The notes below the pieces were generated by a model. The model was not told where the DNA came from and did no database searches. It saw nothing but the letters and a program-made list of their open reading frames with translations. DNA of 64,000 nucleotides from Salvia splendens (lineage: Eukaryota; Streptophyta; Magnoliopsida; Lamiales; Lamiaceae): the NCBI RefSeq assembly GCF_004379255.2, contig NC_056033.1, positions 23,118,209-23,182,208 on the forward strand. The letters run 5' to 3'. Below, in pieces: positions 23,986 to 34,667 of the stretch (position 1 is its first letter; the number at the start of each line of letters is the position of its first letter). Both the position numbers and the translations under genes were made by a program.

Positions 23986-24249
23986 TCAACAACTGACAAA
24001 CACTGTAACAAAAGCAAAATTGATCAATTGCATAATCCTCTCGCATTTAGATCTGCTCGATTCTGGCCGCAGCTCCACCAACATGCAGATTGCGCCGGCC
24101 TTGATCGCCTTCAGCCTCGACTTCTTCGACGCCTCCAGCATCTGCATCAGCAGCTTCAGCGCGCACGAGCTCGCCTTGTTGCAGATCTCGTCGGAGACGA
24201 TCTCCAGCAACGATTTGAAGCGTGTCAATGGAAAATTGCTACTAGCCAA
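23986..24249 (-). pseudogene. Captured fragment resembling a plant U-box/ARM protein
   Basis: The minus strand is open for 87 codons and reads FKSLLEIVSDEICNKAS, then ALKLLMQMLEASKKSRLKAI, AGAICMLVEL and SKCERIMQLI. This has the look of armadillo-type helices from plant U-box E3 ligases of the PUB20/21/CMPG1 kind, where an RLKA(I/V)-x-AGA-x-x-x-LIELL pattern is common. That assignment is from memory and tentative. It lacks a U-box and any normal gene ends, and lies wholly inside the TIR element, so I treat it as a transduplicated exon piece. Confidence 0.45.
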
Positions 24250-24575
24250 TCCTCAATCACAACGAATCGAGATTGAACACTACCTCAATACACAGGTAAA
24301 TCAAAACAACCATTTGTTGCTGTCAAATTGAAGAGAAAACAGAGTAATTAATAATTGCAATTTCGTCAACCGAAACAGAACGACAGATTGAGAATCGCAC
24401 TATATGAGCGGCGGCGGCGGCAGACGGCACTCCTGGTGAGGAGTTACGATTCGAAGATCCAGTCTCTACCGAAGCAGAGAGACGACGAGATCTCGAGAGC
24501 GGGTGGAGGAAAATGGACCTGGAGGAATGGGTGAGGAGGATGGAGAAGGAGGAAGCTGATGTGGCAGAGATTGGC

Positions 24576-24842
24576 TCAGGAGATGGAGGTTATGGCGGCG
24601 TCGCTGATGGCGCGGATGAAGGAGGCGGCGACGGAGGACACGACCAAAATTGCCTTCTTATTCGTGGTGATGTCGGCGATTGAGATGGTCTGGAGCTCGT
24701 CGGAGGCGTCGAGGTAGGATAGGGTGGCGTCAGGAAGCTTGTCGGCGACGGAGATTGTGGCAGAGATTTTGGGGGCGGCGGAGAAGCGGAGGGGCTGAGA
24801 TCGAAATCTGCGGCGGGGATTTGGGAAGGAGATGGAGAACAC
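24576..24842 (-). pseudogene. PRXIIE: Captured N-terminal fragment of chloroplast peroxiredoxin IIE
   Basis: The minus strand encodes a plastid-transit-like start (MFSISFPNPRRRFRSQPL), then SAAPKISATISVADKLPDA and TLSYLDASDELQTISIAD, matching the first part of plant peroxiredoxin IIE, a plastid thiol peroxidase. Just after NKKAIL, where the family continues FAVPGAFTPTC, the sequence changes to unrelated residues and stops. The catalytic Cys and the rest of the fold are therefore absent. It sits inside a TIR element, so it is a captured first-exon fragment, not a working gene. Confidence 0.7.
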
Positions 24843-25012
24843 AAGCGGAAGAAACCCAATTTAAACATAAAATTACCATTACGCCCTTTCATAATTAATT
24901 AAACTAAAAATATTTTCCATGTGGCAAATTCTGGACCACTCATTTAATAAAAATGAGTGGCTGATAATGCATCTCATTTCTCAATTAGGCTAAAAAATCT
25001 CAATTGATCACA

Positions 25013-25016
<4 letters not shown>

Positions 25017-25046
<30 letters not shown>
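25017..25046. repeat. (TA)n microsatellite joining two TIR elements
   Basis: TA run between the element ending at 25016 and the one beginning at 25047. Confidence 0.9.
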
Positions 25047-25049
<3 letters not shown>

Positions 25050-25539
25050 GTGATCTAGGGCAAGGGTCCCTTAAACATATAACTAGAGAATAAATCACAG
25101 CCACAAGATCAAGAAAATCAAGGGTTAATATTAATGCATGTGATCAACAGATATCTACGAGGTTCAGTTTTCATCGCTGTAGCTGCCAAGTATTATGAAT
25201 TACGAAAAGAAATAGAAAATTTTCCCCCAATTTAAACCAGAAAACCGGTTTCTACATATCCAAATACAGAAAACAGGGCATTGATAACAAGCTTAAATGG
25301 AAAGCAGGCTCGACGAAAACTTTAATTTGGAAACGTGATTTGATATTAGACTAAATGTGTTTGAAAAGGAAAGTTATTCATAAATTTTGGCGATGTGAAC
25401 AAATCGGCGGCCATTGAGGAAAACAGATACTCCTATATTAATGAGGGATGGGAGATTACGTCGAAGGTCGTTGCTCGCATTGCTGCACCCGCAAAATAAA
25501 TTCGATTGATTTGAAGTCCACACGTCGCGCCCTAGGAAA

Positions 25540-25945
25540 ACACATCACTATTAGCATGATTTTAGTCCACTGATGTTAATAAAACACATCACTATTAGCA
25601 TGATTTTACTTCACTCTTATTTACAAAACACATCACTCTTAGCATGATTTTACTTCACTCTTGTTTACAAAACACATCACTCCTATTATGATTTTACTTC
25701 ACTCTTGTTTACAAAACACATCACTCTTAGCATGATTTTACTTCACCCTTATTTACAAAACACATCACTCTTATTATGATTTTACTTCACTCTTGTTTAC
25801 AAAACATATCACTCTTATTATGATTTTACTTCACTCTGGTTTACAAAACACATCACTCTTAGCATGATTTTACTTCACTCTTGTTAACAAAACACATCAC
25901 TATTAGCATGATTTTACTTCACTCTTCTTAACAAAACACATCACT
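25540..25945. repeat. 44-bp minisatellite (ACATCACTCTTAGCATGATT-like)
   Basis: About nine copies with a regular 44-bp period (for example 25623 and 25667), each containing ACTTCACTCTTGTTTAC and AAAACACATCACTCTTA. It is the same repeat, inverted, as 35330-36290. Confidence 0.9.
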
Positions 25946-26433
25946 ATTAAAATATACTTAAATTAAGTGTGGATCTGTGCTATAAAATGGTGAAGCAAGT
26001 TTCATTTTTGACTGTAATAGGCAACCTGCATGACAGTGGGTCCGGCCCTTATTCTTGTTGTGATTAATGAATTCGTTACGTATTCTATTTGACTATTAAA
26101 ATATACTTAAATTAAGCGTGGATCTGTACTATAAAATGGTGAAGCAAGTTTCATATATATTGACAAATCTTGATTGAGATCATAAAAAGTCAGAGGCAGG
26201 AAAAAAGTTGGTTTTGGGAAAAAAGAGTGGGATACAGTCGAACCCTAAGGCGAAGGGTGGCAAGCCAAAATCCGAAGCAGTCGCAGCTCATTCTTTCTTC
26301 CCTCATGAAGAGATCCATATAGATAAGAGCCGAAGAAGTCGACGAGATCACCACCGACGGCGGCGGTGCAGCCGCCGGAGACGTCTGAGAAGGCGTCAGA
26401 GTGGGCGGAGCCTGCGGCAGCTCCGCCACAGAG

Positions 26434-26487
26434 ACAGCGAAGGAGTGGGTGGTGACGGAGAAATTGGGTGATAAGCTGAACAACTAG
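26434..26487 (+). pseudogene. Possible captured fragment of a CSLA mannan synthase
   Basis: The plus strand reads AKEWVVTEKLGDKLNN followed by a stop. EWVVTEKLGD is a segment I associate with the C-terminal part of plant CSLA glucomannan synthases, where it follows a conserved GRVN- or RAN-type sequence. The match is short and rests on memory. The surrounding GC-rich block (26230-26440) has no clear identity. If correct, this is another host exon piece inside a TIR element. Confidence 0.35.
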
Positions 26488-26596
26488 GGGAGCAAGAGCA
26501 AGAGATCACTTTATTTGTTCCACTTATTTGTGTGGCTGAGATTTGTTCTCTAGTTATACACTTAAGATTAGTTATATCTTGATCACTACCCTATAA

Positions 26597-26860
26597 ATAT
26601 ATATATATGATTACATTGAAATATACATTCACAACTGCTTGGATGTATATTCATTCTCTGTTTAGATATATATTTATGATTACAGTTAAATATACATTCA
26701 AACCGTTTGGATGTATATTCATTCTCTTTTACTTTTATTGCTTTGTTTCCTTTATAATTATTTATTTATGTTTAGTTTTATAATATAAAACTCAAAACTC
26801 TTTCTCTTTAAATAATATATGAGCTTGCATGATACACAATAGCAAGAATATTCACTATTT
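26597..26860. other. Spacer with a short duplicated segment
   Basis: AT-rich sequence between two elements. A TGATTACA...AATATACATTC...TTGGATGTATATTCATTCTC segment appears twice (about 26607-26663 and 26668-26728). No gene seen. Confidence 0.5.
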
Positions 26861-26996
26861 CCTTTTTAGTCAGTATCACAAGAATATGCATTTTCTAATT
26901 TTGGAATGTCTTTTCACTCTAATGAGGTAGAACTCATTCTCCATTAACAATACTTTAATTACTTTTTCTCTTTACCACTCTTACTTTGACAATTTT
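26861..26996. mobile_element. Left part of a Stowaway-type MITE split by a solo LTR
   Basis: The sequence from AAGAATATGCATTTTCTAATTTT through CTTTACCACTCTTACTTTG matches the left and middle of the intact MITE at 63652-63864. The matching right part resumes at 29978, beyond the LTR. The outer terminus is degraded. Confidence 0.65.
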
Positions 26997-27200
26997 TGTA
27001 ATGACCACATCTCCCTAGTGATAGTGAGCGTAGCTATATCGTGACTAAATAAGTCTTTTCACTATAATGAGGTAGAACTCATTCTCCATTAACAATACTT
27101 TAATTACTTTTTCTCTTTACCACTCTTACTTTGACAATTTTTGTAACGACCACATCTCCCTAGTGATAGTGAGCGTAGCTATATCGTGACTAAATAAGTC
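26910..27200. repeat. 145-bp tandem duplication across a MITE/LTR junction
   Basis: Two nearly identical copies (period 145 bp, TCTTTTCACT at 26909 and 27054) each contain the end of the MITE part and the first roughly 60 bp of the LTR. The differences are few (CTCTAATG versus CTATAATG, GTAATGACC versus GTAACGACC). Confidence 0.9.
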
Positions 27201-29977
27201 TTATGGTCAAAGAGATAAGCATAGATGAAAATCAAGTTCAAACATTTGTTTCAGAAAGCGAAAGTGATACATGGCAAAACAAAAATCAGAGTAAGTTATC
27301 TAGGTTTATAAGCTCCTGGTACAAAATCCCTAATGCAGCGGAAGAGACCAAGACAAAGAAGTATGTGTGAAGACACTTCTTTGGGCTACCTATTGCTACT
27401 TATTAATATCATTTCTCAACACCTTCGCCTCCTCGTTCACGTTCAACCTGCAAGTTAGAAAAGAAACATGCACGGCAGAGTATTTAATATACTCAGTGGA
27501 CATAGTGCCAAAAACATAAGCTTCATTTAAGTTTAGTCAGCCACAATTGAGTGAACACAGGGTTTTATTTAAGAAGACCCGAGTCACTAAAATTCCTTTA
27601 ATTTCATAAAATTGATTGCGCAATCACATAACATAGATATCATATCTGAAACGTATGTGAACCGGTAATGTGGCCACATTCCACGACGGTCACTGGACCT
27701 GCCAACTCGAAAGTTAGCTCACGATCCCAATATGTGTACACTAGTCCGAGTAGGGTGGCCCTACTGGGACCCGAATTCGATTTAACATAATTGGCATAGC
27801 CAAGCAGATATGTATTCGTAAAAGCAAAACATGGCATGACAAACATGTATAGAAAATTTCACATATTCATGCTAAAAGTCACATTTTGAAAAGAAAGTCC
27901 ACCTCAAAAGCTATTTCCTTAGTTGAAAAGTTCCTTGATTTGGCCTTAAACGACGTGCGAAGATGCCCCTTTAGAAAATAAGAATAATACTTAATTAGAT
28001 TTAAGAAGTTAAGAAACTTAACAGGAATGCATTTCTAAGTGCATGGTCTTTTAAATTCTTTTTCTTAATTCCTAGAAAAGTCCTTGAGCATTAATTTAAT
28101 CGAGTGATTTAATTTATGTGGAGGTTCACCAATTATTCGTTTAACAAAGAGAGCGTTATCTTCTATGCAACTTATCCTAACATCAATTATTTGAGCACTA
28201 AATCAAAGTCCAAGAATTAAATTTATCATCGCGAGATTAATTAGTGGACCATCAATTATCTGACCGGGCAAAACAATAGGAGGGCCCACAACTTAAATAA
28301 CACAGTAGGCCCAACTCGAAGGAAATTAGCCCATCTCTCTCTTTAGTGTTTTTAGGCCCAAGCTTCGATTTTATTTTAGTCATTAGCCCATCCCTATATT
28401 TTATCTCCTCGGCCCAAAACAAAATAAAAGAAAGAGGCCCAAAACAAAAACAACAAACAACCCAAACTATTCTCTCCCCCAATCTATCGTCTCTCTCTCA
28501 TCCTCATTCCCCAATTTCTCAAATTGGGGGAAAAACTCAAAATCCCTAACTTCACAACCCTAACTCCACGGCACCTCCTCTCCTTCACGCCGATTGCTCC
28601 CGTCGCGCCAGTCAGCCGCCGGCGCCCTGTCGGCGGCGTCGCAGGCTCGTCGGTACACTCCGTCTCTGACCATTTTTTTTCTCTGCCTCACCCCTGGCCC
28701 TCACACCCAGCCGGCCGCCCATCGCTCGGGGCCTCGTCGCCCGGAACCCAAGGCATGTCGGGGCCTTCGCTCCTACCCTTCAATCGACCGAGACTCCGTC
28801 GGTTCAGGCGAGAAATCGCGTCGCTAGAGGGCACGCCGGCAGTTGCCATCTCCGCCGCGCCATAGCCGTCGCGATCCTCTGAACTCCACCCCCTCTCTCT
28901 CTCTCTCTTCGGCGGTGACACCACCGCCAATTTTGGCTCCGCTTCTCGGCGATTCAGCCGCCATCTCTCTGCGCCGTCGGCTCCAACTCCGACATTATAG
29001 GCTATGAGAAAAGATTGGGAGAAGGGATGGAGGTGAAATACCTGTTGAAGTAGTTACTGCCTTGAAATATGCTCCTAGAACACCAAGCTCTCTAACTCTC
29101 TTTAAATTTGCTGAAATTTTTGGGGTGTGTGGGAAGGGATCCGAAGGTGGTATGGAGGGGGGTCTTTATAGGAAATTTTTTGTGTACTTTGATGAATTAA
29201 ATGGTTTATATGGTAGTTTGTCTCTACTTTGCAGCATATCTCTTTAGTTGATTCACTTTGTAAGACTTAATTTTGGTGTTATTTTGGTTGTACTTGGTAC
29301 TTGGCTATTACTTCAATTTGTTTGCTTATTGCAGGGGTGGTGTTGGAGGGATAATAATCCATAGGTGTTGGTTTGAGGAAAGGATTTGCAGGCATTGACT
29401 TTCCCTTCTTGGTGAGTCTTTGGTCCTCCAAAGCTAAAGAGGGGTTGTCCCCTTCCTTTAATAAGCTTCTTTAATTTTTCTTGTTCTTTAATGATCAAAA
29501 CTTGTTTTTATCTTGCAGGTGGAACAAAGACTTGGACTGCCATCCGCGATACCGGCTCGCTGCTCCGGGCCCAACAGGCTGATCGGATAGGGCCGCGGTG
29601 GGGATGCAGTTTGGGCTAGGGAGAAAGAGGCCCAGAGTAGCTAATAGAAGCTTTTAGTTTCTTAGCCTTCTGGGCTCATTCTTGAATTTTTTTTGTAATA
29701 GTATAGTATTTCATTTAGATAAAGTTTATTACTCGAGATGTATGCGAACATTTTAGTTCGGAGACAACTTCATATCCTTGTACAATTTCACATATCTCTC
29801 ATAACATACATTGGTTTGTTCGATTAACACTTAAATTTTTGTCTTTGCGAACTTACAACATTAAACATCAATAGAGAGGTTATGAATTCCATTCAAAACA
29901 CGAATCAAGGAAGCGACAATTCTCTAGTTCGACATTAAACATTAACGGAAAAGGATAATGAAAGATGCGGGTATTAC
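26997..29977 (+). mobile_element. Solo LTR of a Tekay/Del-like Ty3 element
   Basis: It starts TGTAA(C/T)GACC and ends GGGTATTACA. The two MITE parts on either side abut T-rich flanks, compatible with a 5-bp duplication of T residues, with one base of uncertainty. The plus strand has promoter-like AT-rich sequence near 28400-28440, then a CT-rich leader (28460-28520) and a GC-rich block (28560-28980) with overlapping frames but no recognised domain. No gag or pol is present between the ends. Two acceptor-like TTGCAG sites (about 29334 and 29519) are seen. Solo LTR versus large non-autonomous element is not settled. Confidence 0.6.
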
Positions 29978-30040
29978 ATTTTTACTTTAAAACTCTTGTC
30001 GAACCCAAAGTGCATATTCTTTGGGGATGGAGGAATTACT
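29978..30040. mobile_element. Right part of the split Stowaway-type MITE
   Basis: ACTTTAAAACTC...GAACCCAAAGTGCATATTCTTTGGGGATGGAGGAATTA corresponds to the right end of the MITE at 63652-63864 (ATTAAAACCC...AACCCAAAGTACATATTTTTGGGCACGGATGGAG). Together with 26861-26996 it rebuilds one element. Confidence 0.65.
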
Positions 30041-30057
30041 ATTGCTGCCTTGTATAT

Positions 30058-32107
30058 ATATATATTTTTTTAATCAAAGACGCCCATTGTGGGCGGGAGG
30101 TTTAGGCAGACCCTCAACCCGTAAATAAGATCAAAATGTAATGTTCCAAAAAACATGATCTTAGCCCAAAAGTGACTAAGATCCAAACAAGAACATGAAA
30201 AAACAAAGTAGAGGTCCCACAAGTCGGGATCCTCCGTGCTATCAAGTGGAAAAAAGCTGACTAAATACACAAAAGGGAGAAACAAAAAAAGATCAAAACC
30301 AACCACCAAAGGAGCTAAATCAACCCACATCTCTACGTCAGAAACGGAAGTTAGGATATCCCAGCTGGTCCATCCTAACTAGCGCATTCAGGTATCGAGG
30401 CGCAGAGATTGGATCGAAGTATGTAGGGGCAGGGGTCTGGACCCCCTACCTGCCAGAAAATCAGCAGCCCGGTTGCCTTCTCTGTACATGTGTGAGAATC
30501 GAACCTGCCGCTGAGCTGTCATGCTTCGGATCAAAGCCATATGATGTCTAAAATCCGCGGAGCCAAGATATCCAGATGATAACAAACTAACCAGAGTCGT
30601 TGTGTCTGGCTTTATCCAAATGTGAGTAGAAAGCTCCATAGCCATCTCCAAACCCCGAATCAAAGCCAAAAGCTCTACTTCAAAGCTCGATGATGCAGCT
30701 ACCGGAGCACAAAAAGCCCTCAGAAGGCCTCCATCAGAACCACGAACCAATCCTCCCTCCCCCGCCGCCAGTGTCGATGTAGAGAAGGCACCGTCTGTGT
30801 TCAGCTTCACCCAAGGTGCATCAGGAGGATGCCATAGAACCATGAGCGACCGCAGAACACGCTGTCTGGGGGAGAAAGCCATGAAATCAACCGACGGCGA
30901 GCATCCCCACCAATGAGTCGAGGTGATCCTGCCGGCCAGAACTAGCACATGCAGATGATGAGTGACCTGCCAAATAACATGTGAATGACGAAAAGGACGA
31001 CCGCCATGCTTGCAGCTGTTCGTCTCCATCCAAAGAAACCAAGCAATCAAACAAGGAACAAGAAAACTAATATGCATGGCGGGAGCCCTCTGGAAAGAAG
31101 ACCTCTGCCAGTGACCTAGTCTAAGTTCAATATTGGTGCTCGTGTGAATCGGTGTGTGCGAGGAAGGAAACCAGGCATCGAAATGCTCCCATGCAGAAAC
31201 CGCCGACTGACTCGAAAAAAAGACATGGTTGAGAGACTCGACCAAAGGAGACCTACAACACTGACACCTAGACGCTAACTCAATTCCCCTCCTCTGTAAC
31301 TTCTCATCCACCGGCAGCCTACCAAACAGTAACCTCCAAATGAACACCGACATGGTAGGAGTCAACCCCTGGTTCCAAATAAGACCAAAAATCTCCCTCT
31401 TCGGCAGTCTAGTCCGGATGCTCTCCCATGCCGAGGTCACAGAGAACTCTCCATGGCTAGTCAGATTCCACCGCCTCACATCCTTCGCCCCCAACTCGAT
31501 CGGCGTGGCTCTGATCTGGTCTATCACCTCTAGAGGTACGCCAAACCTGAAAGATAAACTATGCAGCATATCCTCATCCCATGCATGTTCATGCCAATAT
31601 GATGTAACGGCCTGAGATTAGGGAGGATCATTTCCCGGGACGCACAGACTCCGGATGGAGCTAGCCCCAAGCCAGACATCATCCCAGAAGCTGATCTTCC
31701 CCTCACCCAAGGACCAACGAATATACTCATGCATGTATGACCAAATACGACGCAAACGACGCCAAGTAGGACTATCATGTGACCAACAAGGGGATGTATG
31801 CAAATGACAAGGAATGATACTGTACTTCTGGGTCATGAACTGGGCCCAGAGAGAGTCCTGAGCTAGCAATCTCCACCACAGCTTGAACCCAAAAGCCACT
31901 GCCACCTCCCTGAAGTGGCGAATACCCAAGCCACCCTCATCAAAAGGCAAGCAAATCTGTCTCCAAGAAATCCAGTGCATCTTCTTCTTCTCTCCAACTG
32001 TGCCTCAAAAGTATCTAGCCAAAATCTGCTCCAACTCGTCTAGAAATCCAAGCAGAGGGCTCATGACCTGTAAGATGTGTAGCAGGATGGCGGCCAGGGT
32101 GCTCTTA
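30058..32107 (-). mobile_element. 5'-truncated LINE with 17-bp target duplication
   Basis: The insertion is flanked by exact 17-bp repeats ATTGCTGCCTTGTATAT at 30041-30057 and 32108-32124. On the minus strand it ends in an A-rich tail (TTTTTTT on the plus strand near 30065) and begins inside the reverse transcriptase domain, the typical outcome of incomplete target-primed reverse transcription. Confidence 0.9.
30388..32107 (-). pseudogene. LINE reverse transcriptase C-terminus, zf-RVT and RNase H
   Basis: From the truncation point the frame reads the end of the reverse transcriptase region (KKKMHWISWRQICLP, GGLGIRHF), then the zinc-binding zf-RVT part with PTMSVFIWRLLFGRLPVDEK and CQCC...HVFF, then a plant-type RNase H (VKLNTDGAFSTSTLAAGEGG, SFEVELLALIRGLEMA, REGNRAADFLAGRGS). 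It is interrupted by a stop near 31988 (TGA where a W is expected) and another at 31618-31620 (TAA); the rest is a single open frame of 393 codons. The element is dead because the endonuclease and most of the polymerase are absent. Confidence 0.9.
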
Positions 32108-32124
32108 ATTGCTGCCTTGTATAT

Positions 32125-32690
32125 TTGCAAGTAGTTGCAGTGCTAAAAAATAGTGCATCAGAAACTTTTGTCCCCCTCTAGTAGCACATAGTAAAAAATT
32201 TGTCTCTTCTCTATTTAAAACCTAGATATTTTGATGAGCTAAGCTCACTCTTAGATCAAAATAACAGTTTAGGAAACAATCAGAAGAGCTTTGGTCGAGT
32301 ACTGAAGATCATTACGTGGAGAAGTAGCGAAGCACTTCGATTCTTTGGAGAATCTTGAAGGTACCTTTCTGTAGAATTCATGTTTTAAGGTAAATATATG
32401 CCTGTTACGTGAATTATTTGAAATCTTTGCATGCAAAAAAAATCATTCACTGCAAACCAGAAACACAAGGAAAATGACTCCTTCCTTCAGCAGCATATAA
32501 TTTTTAGCAATGTTATTTTATGTCAATAAAAAAAATAATAAAATAAAAATAAATATATTTTTACTTTTACTAATAGTTGATTGAGATAAATATATTTTTA
32601 TTAATAATAGTTGATTGAGATAAAAATAGAATAAAAAATGGATATCTTGCTTCCAACTAGGGTATAATAATTATACTCCCAATTCATACT
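32125..32690. other. Intergenic, no gene seen
   Basis: AT-rich sequence to the right of the LINE, with a short AAATATATTTTTA-TTAATAGTTGATTGAGATAAA duplication near 32545-32625. No coding or RNA gene signal. Confidence 0.5.
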
Positions 32691-32696
32691 AGTAGA

Positions 32697-33075
32697 TACT
32701 CCCTTTTGTCTGCCATTAGCATTTAGGAGTCTGGTTACAATTTTTGTCCGTCCATCCCTTTTGTCTGCCATTAGCATTTAGGAGTCTGGTTACAATTTTT
32801 GTCCGTCCATCGTTAGGAGTGTAGGTTCACTTTTATAATAAATGATAATTGGACTCTACATTTCACTAATTTGATCTACTCATATTTTATTATAAAATTA
32901 ATTTATAAAATGATTCTTTCATTCCACTATCTTTTATATTTCTTTTCATACCCACTATCTTTTATATTTCTTGAAATTTGTGATGAATTCACATGAAAAT
33001 CCTAATAGCAAACGGAGGGCGCACATTTTATTATCGAACTCAAATAGGACTCCTAACGGCAGACGGAGGAACTAC
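32697..33075. mobile_element. MITE with an internal 55-bp tandem duplication
   Basis: The left terminus CTCCCTTTTGTCTGCCATTAG is inverted at the right end (CTAACGGCAGACGGAGGAAC). The first 55 bp from 32701 (CCCTTTTGTCTGCC...GTCCGTCCAT) are repeated in tandem at 32756-32810. TA-like bases flank it. Non-coding. Confidence 0.7.
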
Positions 33076-33580
33076 ATTTTATTATTAATTGAATAAATAT
33101 ACAGATATTTCCTATTAGATTTGATAAATATAGGGATATTACCAGCTTAGATTAGATTGAGTGTTTTCTTAATTAGATAGAAATAATTTAAAATTAATCT
33201 TCAGTGCAAACAGCTAATAAAATTTCAGTCTTTAAGAAAAGATATAATTAAGAATTCCAAAAAATTTAATTTTTATAGCACTTTTTCTCATATTATTTCT
33301 ATCCTGTAACGATCTTATCCATTCGATTAAAAACAAATGTGTTCTTAGATGTAAAGATATTAGATTAATAATAAATGTGTTCTTACTTCTAGATAGGACT
33401 AATTTTTTAAAAAAAATAGCCCTTCAATTTTATTCATGTGTCTTGAAAAATTAAAATTCATGTATAACCCGTAAAGTAACGAATATCAACACATCAGCAT
33501 CTGATTATTTCTGAACGAAGAAAATTAACAAGTCCCAAGACTTGGAAATAAAACGAGTTGGTACAAAATTAAACTTGTGC
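33076..33580. other. Intergenic, no gene seen
   Basis: AT-rich. It probably includes the 3' UTR of the minus-strand gene ending at 33581. A TTAGAT(G/T)...AATAAATGTGTTCTTA theme is duplicated near 33335-33385. Confidence 0.4.
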
Positions 33581-34374
33581 TCAATACAAGTAGTGCCCAA
33601 GAAAAGAAAAACAGTACATGTGAGAAATTGAAGAAGAGAAAATGCTAGTTTTGTGCTTGGGCTTAACGCATGATTTGACAAATTGCTTCAATCCCTTCTT
33701 AGGAGACTTCCTCTCTGCTGAACCACTGCTCTTCTCACTTTCATGAATCTCCTCTTCAAGTTGCAAACACACCTACATAACAAATATATTAAGCAATAAA
33801 CAAGGATATTATTTATAGTTTTTAAAACCAAGTAGGGAATATTAAGCAATAAACAAGGATATTATTTATAGTTTTTAAAACCAAGTAGGGAATATTAAGC
33901 AATAAACCAGGATATTATTTATATATTTTTTTTTAGTCTGTCCCATAGGAATATGCACTTTCTAATTTTAAAAACTCTAATAAAGTTATCCACTAACAAT
34001 AGTTTAATTACTCTTCTCTACCTCCCTCTTACTTTACTAATTTTGCATTAAAACTCGTGTTTTAACCCAAAGTGCATAATCTTTGGGGACGGAGAAAGTA
34101 TTAATTTTTCAAAACGAGCATAGAACATAGAAACTCAACTACCATGAAATTAAAAAGTAACCTTCAAGATTCGATCCTCCGCATGAAGCAATCTGTCAAT
34201 CAAGTTGCCCTTCTCTTGGACTTCGACCATCACCTCCTTCACCGGCCGACAACGCTTCTCCGGCGACAAAAACGGCTGTCCATCACTTGTTAGGGATCCG
34301 CTCGATGCATTTGAACTCTTGGGAGAGTGGTGATCGCCTCGAATTTCTTCTAACTGAGTCGGAAACAAACCATC
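33581..34374 (-). CDS. Last two exons of a small plant gene of unknown function
   Basis: Exon A (34162-34374) follows an AATAG acceptor and ends at an AAG/GTTACT donor. Exon B (33581-33772) follows a TATGTAG acceptor and ends at a stop. They join in phase 0. The product has an N-terminal FPTQLEEIRGDHHSPKSS stretch, a Ser-rich and SPEKR segment, a likely helix (VKEVMVEVQEKGNLIDRLLH, then EDRILKVCLQLEEEI) across the splice, and a basic KKGLKQFVKSCVKPK end. The look is that of a conserved plant protein with a short coiled coil, but I cannot name it. No ATG begins exon A and an in-frame stop lies just upstream, so at least one 5' exon is missing; a 2.6-kb TIR element begins 100 bp upstream (34476). 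It may be a gene with a long intron or a truncated pseudogene. Confidence 0.5.
33788..33923. repeat. 53-bp tandem repeat in the intron of the small gene
   Basis: Two and a half copies of ATTAAGCAATAAACAAGGAT...AGTAGGGAAT with a 53-bp period (starts at 33788, 33841 and 33894). Copies are almost identical. Confidence 0.9.
33935..34098. mobile_element. Stowaway-type MITE in the intron
   Basis: It runs from GTCTGTCCCATAGGAATATGCAC to CATAATCTTTGGGGACGGAGAAAG and is related to the MITE at 63652. The termini are degraded. It lies between the two exons of the 33581-34374 gene. Confidence 0.65.
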
Positions 34375-34667
34375 CTATTTTAGTCAAACATAATACTACT
34401 TGCGAACTAAACCTCTATTTTATTATATTAGGGTTCCATTTTTGCTGTGAAGGTTGTTATATATATATATATATAGGGTAGTGATCTATGACAAATACCC
34501 CTTAACCAAATAACTAGAGAACAAATCATAGCCACAAGATCAAAAAAATCAAGGGCTAGTATTAAATTTTGAATTTAAGGAGAAATTAGTTCCATCAATC
34601 ACAAATTTACTCCATAATAACAAGGCGGGGGTATAATGGTCATTGCATAGCCATAATAACAATAGGC

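Larger units (their letters stand above)
23607..25016. mobile_element. (TA)n-flanked TIR element carrying captured gene fragments
   Basis: The termini are inverted repeats of about 60 bp: the left GGGTCCTGTTAGG...TTTAGC...AATTGAGAAATGAGA...ATCAGCCACT block matches the reverse complement of 24945-25016. TA microsatellites flank both sides. Inside are a 24-bp minisatellite and two stretches resembling host exons, a U-box-type ARM region and peroxiredoxin IIE. No transposase is present. The structure is that of a Pack-type non-autonomous element. Confidence 0.7.
25047..26591. mobile_element. (TA)n-flanked TIR element, family shared with 34476-37082
   Basis: The left end GTAGTGATC and the following ATAACTAGAGAATAAATCACAGCCACA block are inverted at the right end (TGTGGCTGAGATTTGTTCTCTAGTTAT...TTGATCACTACCC). 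The same termini occur at 34476 and 37082. The interior holds a 44-bp minisatellite (25540-25945), a duplicated segment (about 25940-26010 and 26093-26155 share TAAAATATACTTAAATTAAG...), and a GC-rich coding-like block near the right end. No transposase. Confidence 0.75.

Noticed and set aside
28524..28930. GC-rich ORFs inside the 3-kb LTR
   Set aside because: Several overlapping frames, none with a recognisable domain; located in the transcribed leader of an LTR.
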